Shown: positions 1 to 8,476, counted from the stretch's first letter. The stretch: DNA of 43,287 nucleotides from Chloroflexota bacterium (GCA_016191955.1 JACPVC010000100.1:1-43287), one strand, 5' to 3'. Notes: generated by a model not told the origin, from the sequence alone. A program made the numbers and translations.

Positions 1-64
1 AGGATAAAGATAGTGCAAGTGATTTCGTTCGTTTGATCCATCCAAAACAAATAAGGAGAAAGAG

Positions 65-1246
65 ATGCGTACGAAGAATTTTGCTTATCATATACTCGCC
101 CTGTTCGTGATCGCCGCCACGTTGTTATCTGCGTGCGGTGGTGGGGCTGCAACCGAAGCGCCCGCCATGACTGAAGCTGCCACTGAAGCAGCGGCAACCG
201 AAGCCGCTACTGAAGCTGCTGCTGACCCCATGGCAGATTTGATCGCTGCCGCCCAGGCTGAAGGTATGCTCAGCACCATTGCTTTGCCCCATGACTGGTG
301 CAATTATGGTGAAGCTATTGAAACCTTCAAGACGAAATATGGCATCGAAGTCAACGAACTTAACCCCGACGCCGGTTCTGGTGATGAGATCGAAGCCATT
401 AAAGCGAACAAGGACAATACCGGTCCTCAGGCTCCTGATGTGATCGACGTGGGTTTTGCTTTCGGAGAATCCTCCAAGGCTGAAGGTTTGATCCAGCCTT
501 ACAAGGTTTCCACCTGGGATAGCATCCCCGATGATGCCAAAGATGCCGAAGGTTACTGGTACGGCGATTACTACGGCGTGTTGTCCTTCCTCGTGAACAC
601 CGACGTTCAGCCGGATGTTCCTGCTGACTGGGCTGACCTTCTTGATCCGAAATACAATGGACAGGTTGCGCTCTCTGGCGATCCCCGTACTTCCAATCAG
701 GCGATTCAATCTGTGTTCGCTGCTGCGCTTGCCAATGGCGGCTCATTGGATGATGCCCAGCCCGGTCTTGACTTCTTTGCTGAGTTGAATGCTGCCGGCA
801 ACCTTGTTCCTTTGATTGCCAATAATGGTTTGGTTGCCACCGGTGAAACTGCCGTTCGCATTACCTGGGACTACAATGCTCTCGCCGCTGTGGATTCCTT
901 CGAAGGCAATCCCAAGGCTGAGGTCGTTATCCCTGCGACTGGCCGCTTCGCTGGCGTGTATGTTCAGGCGATCAGCGCATATGCTCCGCACCCCAATGCT
1001 GCCAAGTTGTGGATGGAATTCCTCTATTCCGACGAAGGCCAGACCATTTGGATGAAGGGCTACTGCCATCCGATCCGTGAAGCGGATATGCGCGAACGCG
1101 GCGTTATCCCCGCTGACTTGCTTGCCAAGTTGCCCGATGTCTCCGGCGCAGTCTTCCCCACACTCGACCAGCTCAACGCTGCCAAGGAACTGATCGTTGC
1201 GAATTGGGACAGCACCGTTGGTGCCGACGTTCAAGCTGCTCCGTAA
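65..1246 (+). CDS. ABC transporter substrate-binding lipoprotein (family 1 solute-binding)
   Basis: Extracytoplasmic solute receptor that would deliver its ligand to the permeases encoded downstream. The N-terminus is a lipoprotein signal peptide with lipobox LSAC (lipidated Cys24), followed by a low-complexity Ala/Thr/Glu linker of repeated EAAT-like units (about residues 30-55) that tethers the binding domain to the membrane. The rest (about 60-393) is one periplasmic-binding-protein fold of the kind used for iron, polyamines or 2-aminoethylphosphonate. The ATG at 65 follows a clear AAGGAGA ribosome site. It is first in a cluster with two permeases, an ATPase and a phosphatase-like hydrolase. 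The ligand cannot be assigned from sequence. The phosphatase neighbour makes a phosphonate or phosphoester plausible (inference). Confidence 0.9.
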   Translation: MRTKNFAYHILALFVIAATLLSACGGGAATEAPAMTEAATEAAATEAATEAAADPMADLIAAAQAEGMLSTIALPHDWCNYGEAIETFKTKYGIEVNELNPDAGSGDEIEAIKANKDNTGPQAPDVIDVGFAFGESSKAEGLIQPYKVSTWDSIPDDAKDAEGYWYGDYYGVLSFLVNTDVQPDVPADWADLLDPKYNGQVALSGDPRTSNQAIQSVFAAALANGGSLDDAQPGLDFFAELNAAGNLVPLIANNGLVATGETAVRITWDYNALAAVDSFEGNPKAEVVIPATGRFAGVYVQAISAYAPHPNAAKLWMEFLYSDEGQTIWMKGYCHPIREADMRERGVIPADLLAKLPDVSGAVFPTLDQLNAAKELIVANWDSTVGADVQAAP

Positions 1247-1270
1247 GAGTATGATTTTGGTGTAATAATG

Positions 1271-1298
1271 CGAGACCCTGCCATTTGGCAGGGTCTCG
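1271..1298 (+). other. Stem-loop after the binding-protein gene
   Basis: Perfect 12-bp inverted repeat CGAGACCCTGCC / GGCAGGGTCTCG around the loop ATTT. No T-run follows, so it is less likely to be a full terminator than an mRNA-stabilising or partially terminating hairpin. Such hairpins between a binding-protein gene and its permease genes commonly keep the receptor in excess. That role is inferred from position. Confidence 0.7.
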
Positions 1299-1303
1299 TC
1301 ATA

Positions 1304-1322
1304 GCAAGTGATCGCGTTCGTT
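1304..1322 (+). repeat. 19-bp motif repeated upstream of both the receptor and the permease genes
   Basis: GCAAGTGATCGCGTTCGTT here matches GCAAGTGATTTCGTTCGTT at 15-33 at 17 of 19 positions. One copy lies just upstream of the binding-protein gene, the other upstream of the first permease. This layout would suit a regulator site or duplicated promoter-proximal sequence, but no regulator is identified. Confidence 0.4.
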
Positions 1323-1364
1323 GCGTAAATTTCTGAACTTTAAGTGCAAAATATAAGTATATAA

Positions 1365-1456
1365 CTCACCTTGCGTGATTTGTCGTAGGGGCGACCCGTC
1401 GAAATAGCAGGAGGCCCCGTTGCGCAAGGGGAGGGTCGCCCTGTATGCGAAGAGGT
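1365..1456. repeat. Palindromic intergenic repeat with CTCACCTTGCG left end
   Basis: It begins CTCACCTTGCGTG, close to the CTCACCTTACGCA ends of the elements at 8761 and 35751. Inside it has GTAGGGGCGACCC and, near the other side, GGGTCGCCCT, which pair as an inverted repeat, plus a small inner hairpin CCCC...GGGG. The right end (ATGCGAAGAGG) is only a poor match to an inverted copy of the left end and contains the AGAGG ribosome site of the permease gene. No direct repeat was found at its edges. A related, longer copy is at 23480-23655. Confidence 0.6.
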
Positions 1457-1464
1457 AATTGATT

Positions 1465-2355
1465 ATGGCTCAAACTGCTCTGAACCCTAAAAGTTCACTC
1501 CCTGCTTCTGGTTGGAAAAACTGGATCGGCGTTCTTCCATTTTTCCTGTTTGCTGTGCTTTTTCTTGTTTTACCCTCTCTGCGCCTCGTCATGGGTAGTT
1601 TCGCCGATAATGAAGGTCAATTTACGTTTGCAAATATTCTCCAGTTGTTTCAGGAACAATCCATTCTTGACGCCTATTGGTTGAGTATTCGCATCAGTGC
1701 AGCCACGGCGCTTGGTGGCGGAATTTTCGGCTTCCTGCTGGCGTATTCTGTTACGGTTGGCGGTTTGCCGAAGCCTTTACGTTCTGCATTGATCACATTT
1801 TCCGGCGTTGCTTCAAACTTTGCAGGCGTTCCGCTTGCTTTCGCATTCATTGCCACGCTTGGGCGCACGGGTTTTGTCACTGCGCTTATCAAGAACTTAT
1901 TTGGCGTAAATTTATATCAACAAACGGATTTTGACCTGTATAGTTTCTGGGGGTTGAGCCTGACATACATGTATTTTCAATTTCCGCTCATGGTGTTGAT
2001 CATGGCTCCCGCCCTGGACGGACTAAAACGGGAATGGCGTGAAGCGGCTGAAAATTTGGGCGCAAGCAACGCTCAATATTGGCTGAAGGTTGCTTTCCCG
2101 GTATTGCTTCCGTCCCTTCTTGGTTCGATGATCCTGTTGTTCGGTAATGCATTTGGTGCGTATGCGACTGCATATGCTCTCACAGGTGGAAGGCTGGGAA
2201 TTATCACTATTCAAATCGGCGCCCAAATCCGCGGCGATGTTCTGCATAATCCGGGGTTGGGATATGCCATGGCAATGGGCATGGTGGTTATTATGGCGAT
2301 TTCATTAATGGGGTATTCCTGGCTCCAGAAACGTTCCGAAAGGTGGCTGCGATGA
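1465..2355 (+). CDS. ABC transporter permease (first of two)
   Basis: Inner-membrane permease with about six hydrophobic segments. The cytoplasmic EAA-type loop that docks to the ATPase is visible as REAAENLGASNAQYWLKVAFP, placing it in the MetI-like superfamily used by PotB/FbpB-type importers. The ORF track begins at a TTG at 1459; the ATG at 1465 is preferred because AGAGG lies at normal spacing before it. It overlaps the next permease by ATGA, indicating translational coupling and a heteromeric permease pair. The preceding gap holds a hairpin and a repeat, so expression may be set apart from the receptor gene. Confidence 0.9.
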   Translation: MAQTALNPKSSLPASGWKNWIGVLPFFLFAVLFLVLPSLRLVMGSFADNEGQFTFANILQLFQEQSILDAYWLSIRISAATALGGGIFGFLLAYSVTVGGLPKPLRSALITFSGVASNFAGVPLAFAFIATLGRTGFVTALIKNLFGVNLYQQTDFDLYSFWGLSLTYMYFQFPLMVLIMAPALDGLKREWREAAENLGASNAQYWLKVAFPVLLPSLLGSMILLFGNAFGAYATAYALTGGRLGIITIQIGAQIRGDVLHNPGLGYAMAMGMVVIMAISLMGYSWLQKRSERWLR

Positions 2356-3185
2356 ATCTAATGTCTCGAATCCGTCGAATTCCTTTTTGGAGCTGGGTCT
2401 GGTTCCTTTTAGGCGCATTGTATTTTCTTCTGCCGTTATATGCGACTCTAAATTTTTCACTTCGCATGGAACGGGACGTTATCGGATTCAAGGCTTATAT
2501 AAGGGCGTTCGAAGACCCAGATTTTCTTAAAACGTTCCTTTACTCCAATATGCTGGCGCTTTTGACCATCATCGCCAGTATTATTCTGATCGTACCAACA
2601 GCCTATTGGATCCGGCTGCGTTTACCGGAAGCCCGCCGGATCGTTGAGTTCATCACTCTCCTTCCTTTTGTTGTCCCAGCGATCATTTTGGTATTTGGTT
2701 TGATCCGTATTTACAGTTCGCCGGTCAATATCCCATTTACGGAAATAAGGATACTTCAGCCGCTCACGACTTTTGAAGTAGGTACGGACATTTTAATTAT
2801 TGCAGGGTATGTGGTTCTGGGGCTGCCTTATATGTACCGCTCTGTGGATACAGGCATGCGCACTGTGGATGTCCGCACTCTCACCGAAGCGGCTCAAAGC
2901 TTGGGCGCGAGCTGGTTCACCATTATTGTCCGAATCATCCTTCCGAATATTCGTGCCGCGTTGTTGAGTGGGGCACTGCTGACCTTTGCTATCGTGGTTG
3001 GGGAAGTGACTCTCGCCTCCTTCCTGGGTGTGCCTGCTTTTGGTCCCTATCTTTTTCTGCTCGGGCAGCATCGTGCCTACGAACCCGCTGCGCTCTCATT
3101 CGCCAGTTTTCTATTGACCTGGCTTGCCATGGGCTTGTTACAGCTTGTGTCAGGTGAGCAGGGACAGGCCGCAGGCGCACACTAA
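2352..3185 (+). CDS. ABC transporter permease (second of two)
   Basis: Second MetI-like permease, about six membrane segments, with the ATPase-contact loop TEAAQSLGASWFTIIVRIILP in the second half. PotC/FbpB-second-subunit type. Start chosen at ATG 2352, which overlaps the TGA of the previous gene (ATGA) and has GAAAGG upstream; the track's GTG at 2343 is less likely. It forms the transmembrane channel with the previous protein, energised by the ATPase that starts 21 bp downstream. The C-terminus is short and polar (GEQGQAAGAH). Confidence 0.9.
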   Translation: MNLMSRIRRIPFWSWVWFLLGALYFLLPLYATLNFSLRMERDVIGFKAYIRAFEDPDFLKTFLYSNMLALLTIIASIILIVPTAYWIRLRLPEARRIVEFITLLPFVVPAIILVFGLIRIYSSPVNIPFTEIRILQPLTTFEVGTDILIIAGYVVLGLPYMYRSVDTGMRTVDVRTLTEAAQSLGASWFTIIVRIILPNIRAALLSGALLTFAIVVGEVTLASFLGVPAFGPYLFLLGQHRAYEPAALSFASFLLTWLAMGLLQLVSGEQGQAAGAH

Positions 3186-3206
3186 ACCATATACGGAGAA
3201 TCCTCA

Positions 3207-4268
3207 ATGTCTTACTTAACCCTCTCGAAAATTACCAAGCAATTCGGCGATACCGTGGTGGTGGATGATTTCACTTTGGAGATCGCCAAGGGCGAATTCG
3301 TTTCGTTCCTGGGTCCCTCCGGCTGCGGGAAGACGACGACCTTGCGCATGGTGGCAGGCTTTGAAATCCCCACCTCCGGCAAGATCATCCTGGATGGCGC
3401 GGATATTACCGACAAAGCTCCCAACCAGCGCAATGTGGGTATGATCTTTCAATCCTACGCCTTGTTTCCGAACATGACTGTGGCACAAAATATCGGCTTC
3501 GGCTTGAACGTCCGCAAAGAAGCCAAAGAGACGATCAAACAGCGCGTGGATGAAATGATCGCCCTGATCAACCTCGAAAAACACGCCAACAAATATCCCT
3601 ATCAACTTTCTGGCGGTCAGCAGCAGCGTGTTTCGCTGGCGCGCGCGCTTGCCATCCATCCCCAGGTACTGCTACTGGACGAACCGCTTTCCGCGCTGGA
3701 TGCGAAGATTCGCGTCTCCCTGCGCTCGGAGATTCGCGCCATTCAAAAGAAACTGGGTATCACTGCCATTTTCGTCACTCACGACCAGGAGGAAGCGCTC
3801 TCCATCTCCGACCGCATCGTGGTGATGAACGCAGGTTTGATGGAACAGGTGGGTACACCGTTCGAAATTTACAATTTCCCACAGACGCAATTCGTGGCGA
3901 ACTTCGTCGGTTCGCTCAATACTGCTAAAGCTGAAGTGTCCGACCCTGCCACGGGTCTTCTGAATGTAGATGGGATTCAATTCATTACTGCAACAGATAT
4001 CAAATCCCGAAAGAAGGGTGATGCGATCCGTGTTTCGATCCGCCCGGAGCGTTTTAGCTTTGCCGATAACCAGAAAAAAGACAATGTACTCGATTGCACC
4101 GTAGAGAACATCACCTTCCTGGGGTCGGTCGTTCGCATTCAGGTCAAGATTGGCGAAGCCAAGTTCAACATGGACACTTTCAATAATCCATTCCTTGAAT
4201 TGCCAAAGATTGGTTCCAAGGAACAGGTGACCTGTTCAAAAGAAGCGGTACTGGTACTGGACGAATAA
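3207..4268 (+). CDS. ABC transporter ATP-binding protein (PotA/FbpC type)
   Basis: Cytoplasmic ATPase of the importer. All nucleotide-binding motifs are intact: Walker A GPSGCGKTT (36-44), Q-loop Q82, signature LSGGQ (134-138), Walker B LLLDEP (about 155-160), and switch His192 in VTHDQEE. The remaining part (about 240-353) is a TOBE-like C-terminal domain with the typical SIRPERF stretch, as in the polyamine/iron/2-aminoethylphosphonate group. ATG at 3207 has GGAGAA upstream. The length of 353 residues is normal for the group. Fourth gene of the cluster. Confidence 0.93.
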   Translation: MSYLTLSKITKQFGDTVVVDDFTLEIAKGEFVSFLGPSGCGKTTTLRMVAGFEIPTSGKIILDGADITDKAPNQRNVGMIFQSYALFPNMTVAQNIGFGLNVRKEAKETIKQRVDEMIALINLEKHANKYPYQLSGGQQQRVSLARALAIHPQVLLLDEPLSALDAKIRVSLRSEIRAIQKKLGITAIFVTHDQEEALSISDRIVVMNAGLMEQVGTPFEIYNFPQTQFVANFVGSLNTAKAEVSDPATGLLNVDGIQFITATDIKSRKKGDAIRVSIRPERFSFADNQKKDNVLDCTVENITFLGSVVRIQVKIGEAKFNMDTFNNPFLELPKIGSKEQVTCSKEAVLVLDE

Positions 4269-4274
4269 GAACAT

Positions 4275-4303
4275 CGTAGGTCACGCTTCAAGCGTGACCT
4301 ACG
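4275..4303. repeat. Perfect 14-bp palindrome between ATPase and phosphatase genes
   Basis: CGTAGGTCACGCTT is followed, after one base, by its exact reverse complement. No T-run follows, so it is not a classical terminator. It may be a REP-like palindrome or an intercistronic hairpin in the ABC operon. Confidence 0.65.
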
Positions 4304-4325
4304 GCTTTATAAAAGGAGGTGTTGC

Positions 4326-5147
4326 GTGAATAAAGTCATCCTTGTCCTTTCTGATGCGTTGCGCTACGATGTGGCGGTTGCCAATATGGGGTATTTGGGT
4401 CATCTGGTGGAATATAAAAAAGCCAGTTTGTATAAGATCGTTGGCGAATTACCAAGCATGTCCCGTCCGATGTATGAGACCATTCATACGGGTATGCCGT
4501 CGAGCGAAACGGGCATCGTTGCCAATTCCATCGTAAGGCTTTCAGACAAGCCGAATATCTTTAAGTCAGTGCGGGAGGCGGGGAAGGTCACAGCAGCGGC
4601 GGCATATTATTGGTATTCCGAACTTTATAACCGTGCTCCCTATCATCCCATTGATGACAGGGAAGTGGATGACGAGAAACTTAACATCCAACATGGGCGG
4701 TTCTACACCACGGATGAATACCCGGACATTGAGCTATTTAATACGGCGGCGCATCTCGTCCGCAAATATTCCCCCGATTATCTTTTGCTGCACCCTATGG
4801 GCATGGACTATCATGGCGAGTCTTTCGGCTCGGATACCAAAGAATACCGCAATTACGCTATCTACCAGGATTCAAAACTCGCGCCGCTTCTGGTCGAATG
4901 GCGCGAGCGTGGATATACGATCTTTGTCACCGGCGATCACGGCATCAATGCCGATGGGGGGCATGGCGGCACAACGCCTGAGCAGAGAGAAGTTCCCTTT
5001 TACGTGATCCAGCCATCGGCACGCGGAAGAGGCGATACGGGCGAGGTCATCTCTCATTTGCAGATCGCACCCACAGTGTTGAGTCTCCTCAACATTTCTA
5101 TCCCATCAACAATGAAGGTTTCCCCGCTTGACCTTCATCCATCATAA
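4326..5147 (+). CDS. Alkaline phosphatase superfamily hydrolase (type I phosphodiesterase/phosphatase-like)
   Basis: A 273-residue soluble metal-dependent hydrolase. Metal-ligand motifs of the superfamily are visible in order: Asp10 in LVLSDALRYD, candidate nucleophile Ser46 in SMSRP before the TGMPSS segment, Asp161/His163 in MGMDYHG, Asp204-His205 in TGDHG, and His213 in GGHGG. No signal peptide is seen, so it is probably cytoplasmic. The start is a GTG at 4326 preceded by AAGGAGGTG. As the last gene of an ABC import cluster it may act on the imported compound, for example a phosphonate or phosphoester (inference). The nucleophile is Ser where many relatives have Thr. Its 3' end faces the next gene with only 8 bp between. 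Confidence 0.82.
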   Translation: MNKVILVLSDALRYDVAVANMGYLGHLVEYKKASLYKIVGELPSMSRPMYETIHTGMPSSETGIVANSIVRLSDKPNIFKSVREAGKVTAAAAYYWYSELYNRAPYHPIDDREVDDEKLNIQHGRFYTTDEYPDIELFNTAAHLVRKYSPDYLLLHPMGMDYHGESFGSDTKEYRNYAIYQDSKLAPLLVEWRERGYTIFVTGDHGINADGGHGGTTPEQREVPFYVIQPSARGRGDTGEVISHLQIAPTVLSLLNISIPSTMKVSPLDLHPS

Positions 5148-5155
5148 TTCATCCT

Positions 5156-5680
5156 TCATTCTTCAACCAACGCCTTGACCAGTTCGCGGTTGAAGTCGGG
5201 AATATCCGCCACCACCCGCCCCCAGACCTGATTGCCTTCGCGGAAGGCGGCTTCATCCGTCCAGACCCCGCCAACGTTGACCAGATCATCCTTGATGCCC
5301 GTCGAGCCGGTGACGCGTTGACCTTTTTTGATGATGCCTGCCGAGATCGCAGTGGAACCGCCGTGGCAAATAATGCCGACGATCTTTTTGGCATCATCCA
5401 TTTTCCTTACAAGATTTTTCACAGCATCATATCTGCGTAACTTGTCTGGAGCCCAGCCGCCAGGAATTACGATCGAAAAAAGTTCATCTGCATTAAGCGA
5501 TTCGACCTTTGTGTCCGGTGTGATCGTTAAACCGTTTTTTCCTTTTATAGGCTTTAATTCCAAAGCGGCTGTAAGTACCTTTGCGCCTTCTTCTTGCAAC
5601 CGCATCATGGGGACGAAGTATTCATAATCTTCAACGCCTTCAGCGACGAGGATTGCGATGGTTTTGTTTTTTAAACGCAT
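5156..5680 (-). CDS. DJ-1/PfpI family protein (glutamine-amidotransferase-like)
   Basis: A 174-residue single-domain protein of the PfpI/YhbO group. The nucleophile elbow IICHGG holds Cys105-His106, and the acidic residue expected to activate the cysteine lies in the N-terminal AEGVEDYEY stretch. Relatives are described as stress-protective proteases or deglycases; the precise activity here is not decidable from sequence. ATG at 5680 with GAGGAGA upstream. It is transcribed alone, converging on the ABC operon. Its upstream region contains a diverged copy of the family-1 repeat (5875-6015). Confidence 0.88.
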   Translation of the reverse strand: MRLKNKTIAILVAEGVEDYEYFVPMMRLQEEGAKVLTAALELKPIKGKNGLTITPDTKVESLNADELFSIVIPGGWAPDKLRRYDAVKNLVRKMDDAKKIVGIICHGGSTAISAGIIKKGQRVTGSTGIKDDLVNVGGVWTDEAAFREGNQVWGRVVADIPDFNRELVKALVEE

Positions 5681-5874
5681 AATATTTCTCCTCTAAAGTG
5701 ATTTTTCAAGCAGTGACAAATGTTTTGCCAGCGTCAGTCTTGCGGAAACTTCGATCTCCGCAAACATTATTTCATGGTTGCCGCTTGCCAACATTTCCTC
5801 AAATGTAGCACGGGGACGTAAACCGAAGATTAAAGTGACCTATAATGAAATGTTTCAGAAGCCAGCGCGCGCCT

Positions 5875-6015
5875 TGTGCAAGCAAAACATGCCATGTAAT
5901 ATGCTCCCAGCGCCGTCCTCGGCGCGGGATTTCCCTCATAAAACGCCGCCGTCCACAGGATGCTTCGCAAAGGACGGCGGCTTGAGCAGAGATGCTGACA
6001 ACCTTTACTTGCACA
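5875..6015 (+). repeat. Diverged relative of the family-1 miniature element
   Basis: It shares an identical stretch of about 46 bases with the element at 17177-17317, covering the hairpin CGCCGCCGTCC...GGACGGCGG and the adjoining CTTGAGC. It has the same overall length of 141 bp. The ends pair as TGTGCAAGCAAA against TGTGCAAGTAAA (11 of 12). Unlike the other copies no direct repeat flanks it, so it is probably older. The 5681-6053 gap otherwise holds no gene I can support. Confidence 0.65.
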
Positions 6016-6053
6016 CTTGTATCGAGACTTTAACAAGAAAAATTTTGATGCCT

Positions 6054-7535
6054 TTATACTTTCAAATCATCCATGATCCGTTGCGCAGACTGGCGGCCCG
6101 AAACCATGGCAGTCGGCATGCCGGTGCCGGGGCGGGTGCTGGCACCGGTGAAATATAAGTTGTGATAGTGCCGGTGTTGAAAATCGGGGCGGAAATATCC
6201 CAACTGCGTCAAGTTATGACACAGCCCATGTGTGGAACCTTTCATCAAGTTATATCGTTTGCGCCACGATGGCGGGGTGAAATTGATCTCAAATTTGATG
6301 TGTGATTCGAGATCGTTAATTCCCAAAGACGACAGGCGGCGGAAAACATGCCCGCGCGCCTTATCCCTTAATTCTACCCAATCTTGCTCGCCATTTTCGG
6401 ATATATGTCCAACAGGGACAATCGCGATTAAAGTATCCTGTCTGCTCGGAGCCATGGCTGGGTCGAGTCGCGCCGGGGCATGGATGTAAAGGCTTGGGTT
6501 GGCTGGCAGGCTCAGGTCACGAATGATGCTTGCGAAGTTTTCGCGATAGTCGCTTGCAAGAAAGAGAGTGTGAGGAGCAAGCGATTCATATGATTTATCC
6601 AATCCCCAAAAGAAACTAACGACTGAACATGAAAACCGCTTGTGAGCGAGTTTTTCCGCCTGCCCATCTTGTGGAAGCAGGTTTTGATAAACATAGGGAA
6701 GGTCGGCATTGGCAAGGACTGCGTCTGCCTCTCGTAACTGACCATTGACCATGACCCCGCGCGCGGAATTGCCATTGACGTCGATCTGCTCGACTGGAGT
6801 ATCAAAAATAAATTCCACGCCTGCATCGATGGCGAGTTTCGTGAGTGCTTCAACCACACTATACATGCCGCCTTTTGGATACCAAACTCCGTGCGCCAGT
6901 TCGGTATAAGGCATCATGGAGAAAGTAGCAGGCGCTTCAAAAGGACTCAACCCCATATAAACATCCTGAAACGTAAATGCGGCTTTGAGGCGTGGATCGT
7001 CGAAGTAGTTCGACATATTGGCGTAGTGTTTTGCCAACGGTTTAACTTGATAAACCAGGGGAAGGTTGCTGAGCTTGAAAAAATCAGCAGCCTTACGGAA
7101 ATCGGGTTGAACCAATTTTTCGATGCCGAGATGATAGTGACGATGTCCCTCGTCCATGTAACGCAGGAGACCTTGAAAACTTCCATACTCGAACGAGTCA
7201 AGCTGCTCCTGCAAGGATTTCATGTCAGATGTGAGCGCAAGCTGGCTGCCATCGTCGAAGATCAGATGATAGGTAGGGTCAACTCGTTGTAAATCCAACA
7301 TGTTGTTTAAGGAAGTTCCCAGTGCCGCAAATTCCGCTTCGTAGAGCAATGGCATGACCAGCAAGGTGGGGCCTGTGTCGAAATGATGCCCGTCGCGGCT
7401 GATGCGGTCACAACGCCCTCCGGGGCGTTGGTTCTTTTCGATCACGGTTACTTTAATTCCATGTTGGGCAAGGTGAGTTGCGGCAACAAGCCCGCCAATA
7501 CCGGCACCAATCACGATTACTTTTTTTGCGTTCAT
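6054..7535 (-). CDS. crtI: Phytoene desaturase family protein (CrtI type)
   Basis: FAD-dependent carotenoid desaturase of 493 residues, the usual length for CrtI. The N-terminal dinucleotide fold is GAGIGGLVAATHLA (about 11-24), followed by a conserved RPGGRCD segment. The C-terminal FAD motif is FTGASTRPGTGMPTAM. It would introduce double bonds into the product of the synthase encoded just upstream. Its ATG at 7535 overlaps the TGA of that gene (ATGA), so the two are translationally coupled. CrtI-type desaturases, diapophytoene desaturases and related oxidases share these motifs, so the C40 or C30 substrate is open. The organism otherwise shows no phototrophy genes in this window. Confidence 0.88.
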   Translation of the reverse strand: MNAKKVIVIGAGIGGLVAATHLAQHGIKVTVIEKNQRPGGRCDRISRDGHHFDTGPTLLVMPLLYEAEFAALGTSLNNMLDLQRVDPTYHLIFDDGSQLALTSDMKSLQEQLDSFEYGSFQGLLRYMDEGHRHYHLGIEKLVQPDFRKAADFFKLSNLPLVYQVKPLAKHYANMSNYFDDPRLKAAFTFQDVYMGLSPFEAPATFSMMPYTELAHGVWYPKGGMYSVVEALTKLAIDAGVEFIFDTPVEQIDVNGNSARGVMVNGQLREADAVLANADLPYVYQNLLPQDGQAEKLAHKRFSCSVVSFFWGLDKSYESLAPHTLFLASDYRENFASIIRDLSLPANPSLYIHAPARLDPAMAPSRQDTLIAIVPVGHISENGEQDWVELRDKARGHVFRRLSSLGINDLESHIKFEINFTPPSWRKRYNLMKGSTHGLCHNLTQLGYFRPDFQHRHYHNLYFTGASTRPGTGMPTAMVSGRQSAQRIMDDLKV

Positions 7536-8476
7536 CTTTTTTCAATCCGAACCGGCTGTGCCGCCAGCTTGTGAGATTCGCTTTTCATCGATGGCAGCGT
7601 GAACATGCAAGTGAGGGCATGGACGAGCATCCACAAACCGGCTCGCAAGCTTTTTCGTTCCGGGTACTCGGAACGCAGGAAATATTGATCGCGTTCAAAG
7701 ACGTTCAACATCCATTCAAACCGCGCTGTGTAAGCATAACCAGCTAAACGGCAGCGCAGGTTTTTGACTTGTGCCGTACAGTCCCGTCCCAACTTGAAAT
7801 ATCCGCGTGCCAATTGCACGCGCCCGCAAACCCAATCACGGTATGCCTGGCTCGTCACATCCTGCGGTGATATTCCGCGTGCTTGAAGATATTCCTGTGG
7901 GATGTTGAAATATCCGTTCTTAACATCTTCCAGTGTATCTCTCAACATATGTGTGATGTGCGCAGCGGTCACTGCCATATAGCGCGCCTCATGAGTGGGT
8001 GAGGGATCGTCGTGACCAATGAAGTAGTACAACGCTTCGGTGACCGACTTTGCGAGCTTGTGCGAATATTCAAATAACTCTGACTGGGAGATAATTTGCC
8101 CCCGTCGTTTCGCGTCCATGACCATTACGTCCATCATATTGAACAGGTAGGTTTGTAATCCGCTGTGTTTTTCAGTGTTATTACGGATAAGGTCGATCAG
8201 CAATCGTTCTTCAGCGCATAGCTCGTTTGGAATTTCACCCCGATAACAGGATTCCAACAAAGACCTCTGGCGATTGACGAAAGCGATTCCATCCGCGCCT
8301 GAGCCTGCCTCCTCATCGATGACATCGTCCAACCAGCGAAAATAACCGTATGCCCGATAGGCGTCAGCGACACGATCTTGATCCACAAAAAAGCGGATTG
8401 TGTAATAGGTCTGCTTACTGGCTGACTTTGTAATATCTTCCGCCAAATGTCCGCTTGATTCAACTTTTCTGTTCAT
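7532..8476 (-). CDS. crtB: Phytoene/squalene synthase family protein
   Basis: Head-to-head prenyl synthase of 314 residues. Both Asp-rich diphosphate-binding motifs are present: DDVID (50-54) and DTLED (180-184), the latter followed by the typical NGYFNIP stretch. It condenses two prenyl diphosphates to phytoene or a C30 analogue, and the product passes to the overlapping downstream desaturase. ATG at 8476 has GAGGAAG upstream. The pairing with a CrtI-type desaturase favours carotenoid rather than hopanoid synthesis (inference). No cyclase or later carotenoid gene lies in the window. Confidence 0.87.
   Translation of the reverse strand: MNRKVESSGHLAEDITKSASKQTYYTIRFFVDQDRVADAYRAYGYFRWLDDVIDEEAGSGADGIAFVNRQRSLLESCYRGEIPNELCAEERLLIDLIRNNTEKHSGLQTYLFNMMDVMVMDAKRRGQIISQSELFEYSHKLAKSVTEALYYFIGHDDPSPTHEARYMAVTAAHITHMLRDTLEDVKNGYFNIPQEYLQARGISPQDVTSQAYRDWVCGRVQLARGYFKLGRDCTAQVKNLRCRLAGYAYTARFEWMLNVFERDQYFLRSEYPERKSLRAGLWMLVHALTCMFTLPSMKSESHKLAAQPVRIEKR

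Noticed and set aside
1459-1464. TTG start for the first permease
   Set aside because: The ATG at 1465 two codons later is better placed relative to AGAGG.
5778-6158. 126-codon ORF across the 5681-6053 gap
   Set aside because: It overlaps the repeat at 5875-6015 and the crtI 3' end. The peptide includes the hairpin translation shared by all family-1 copies, so it is a repeat artefact.
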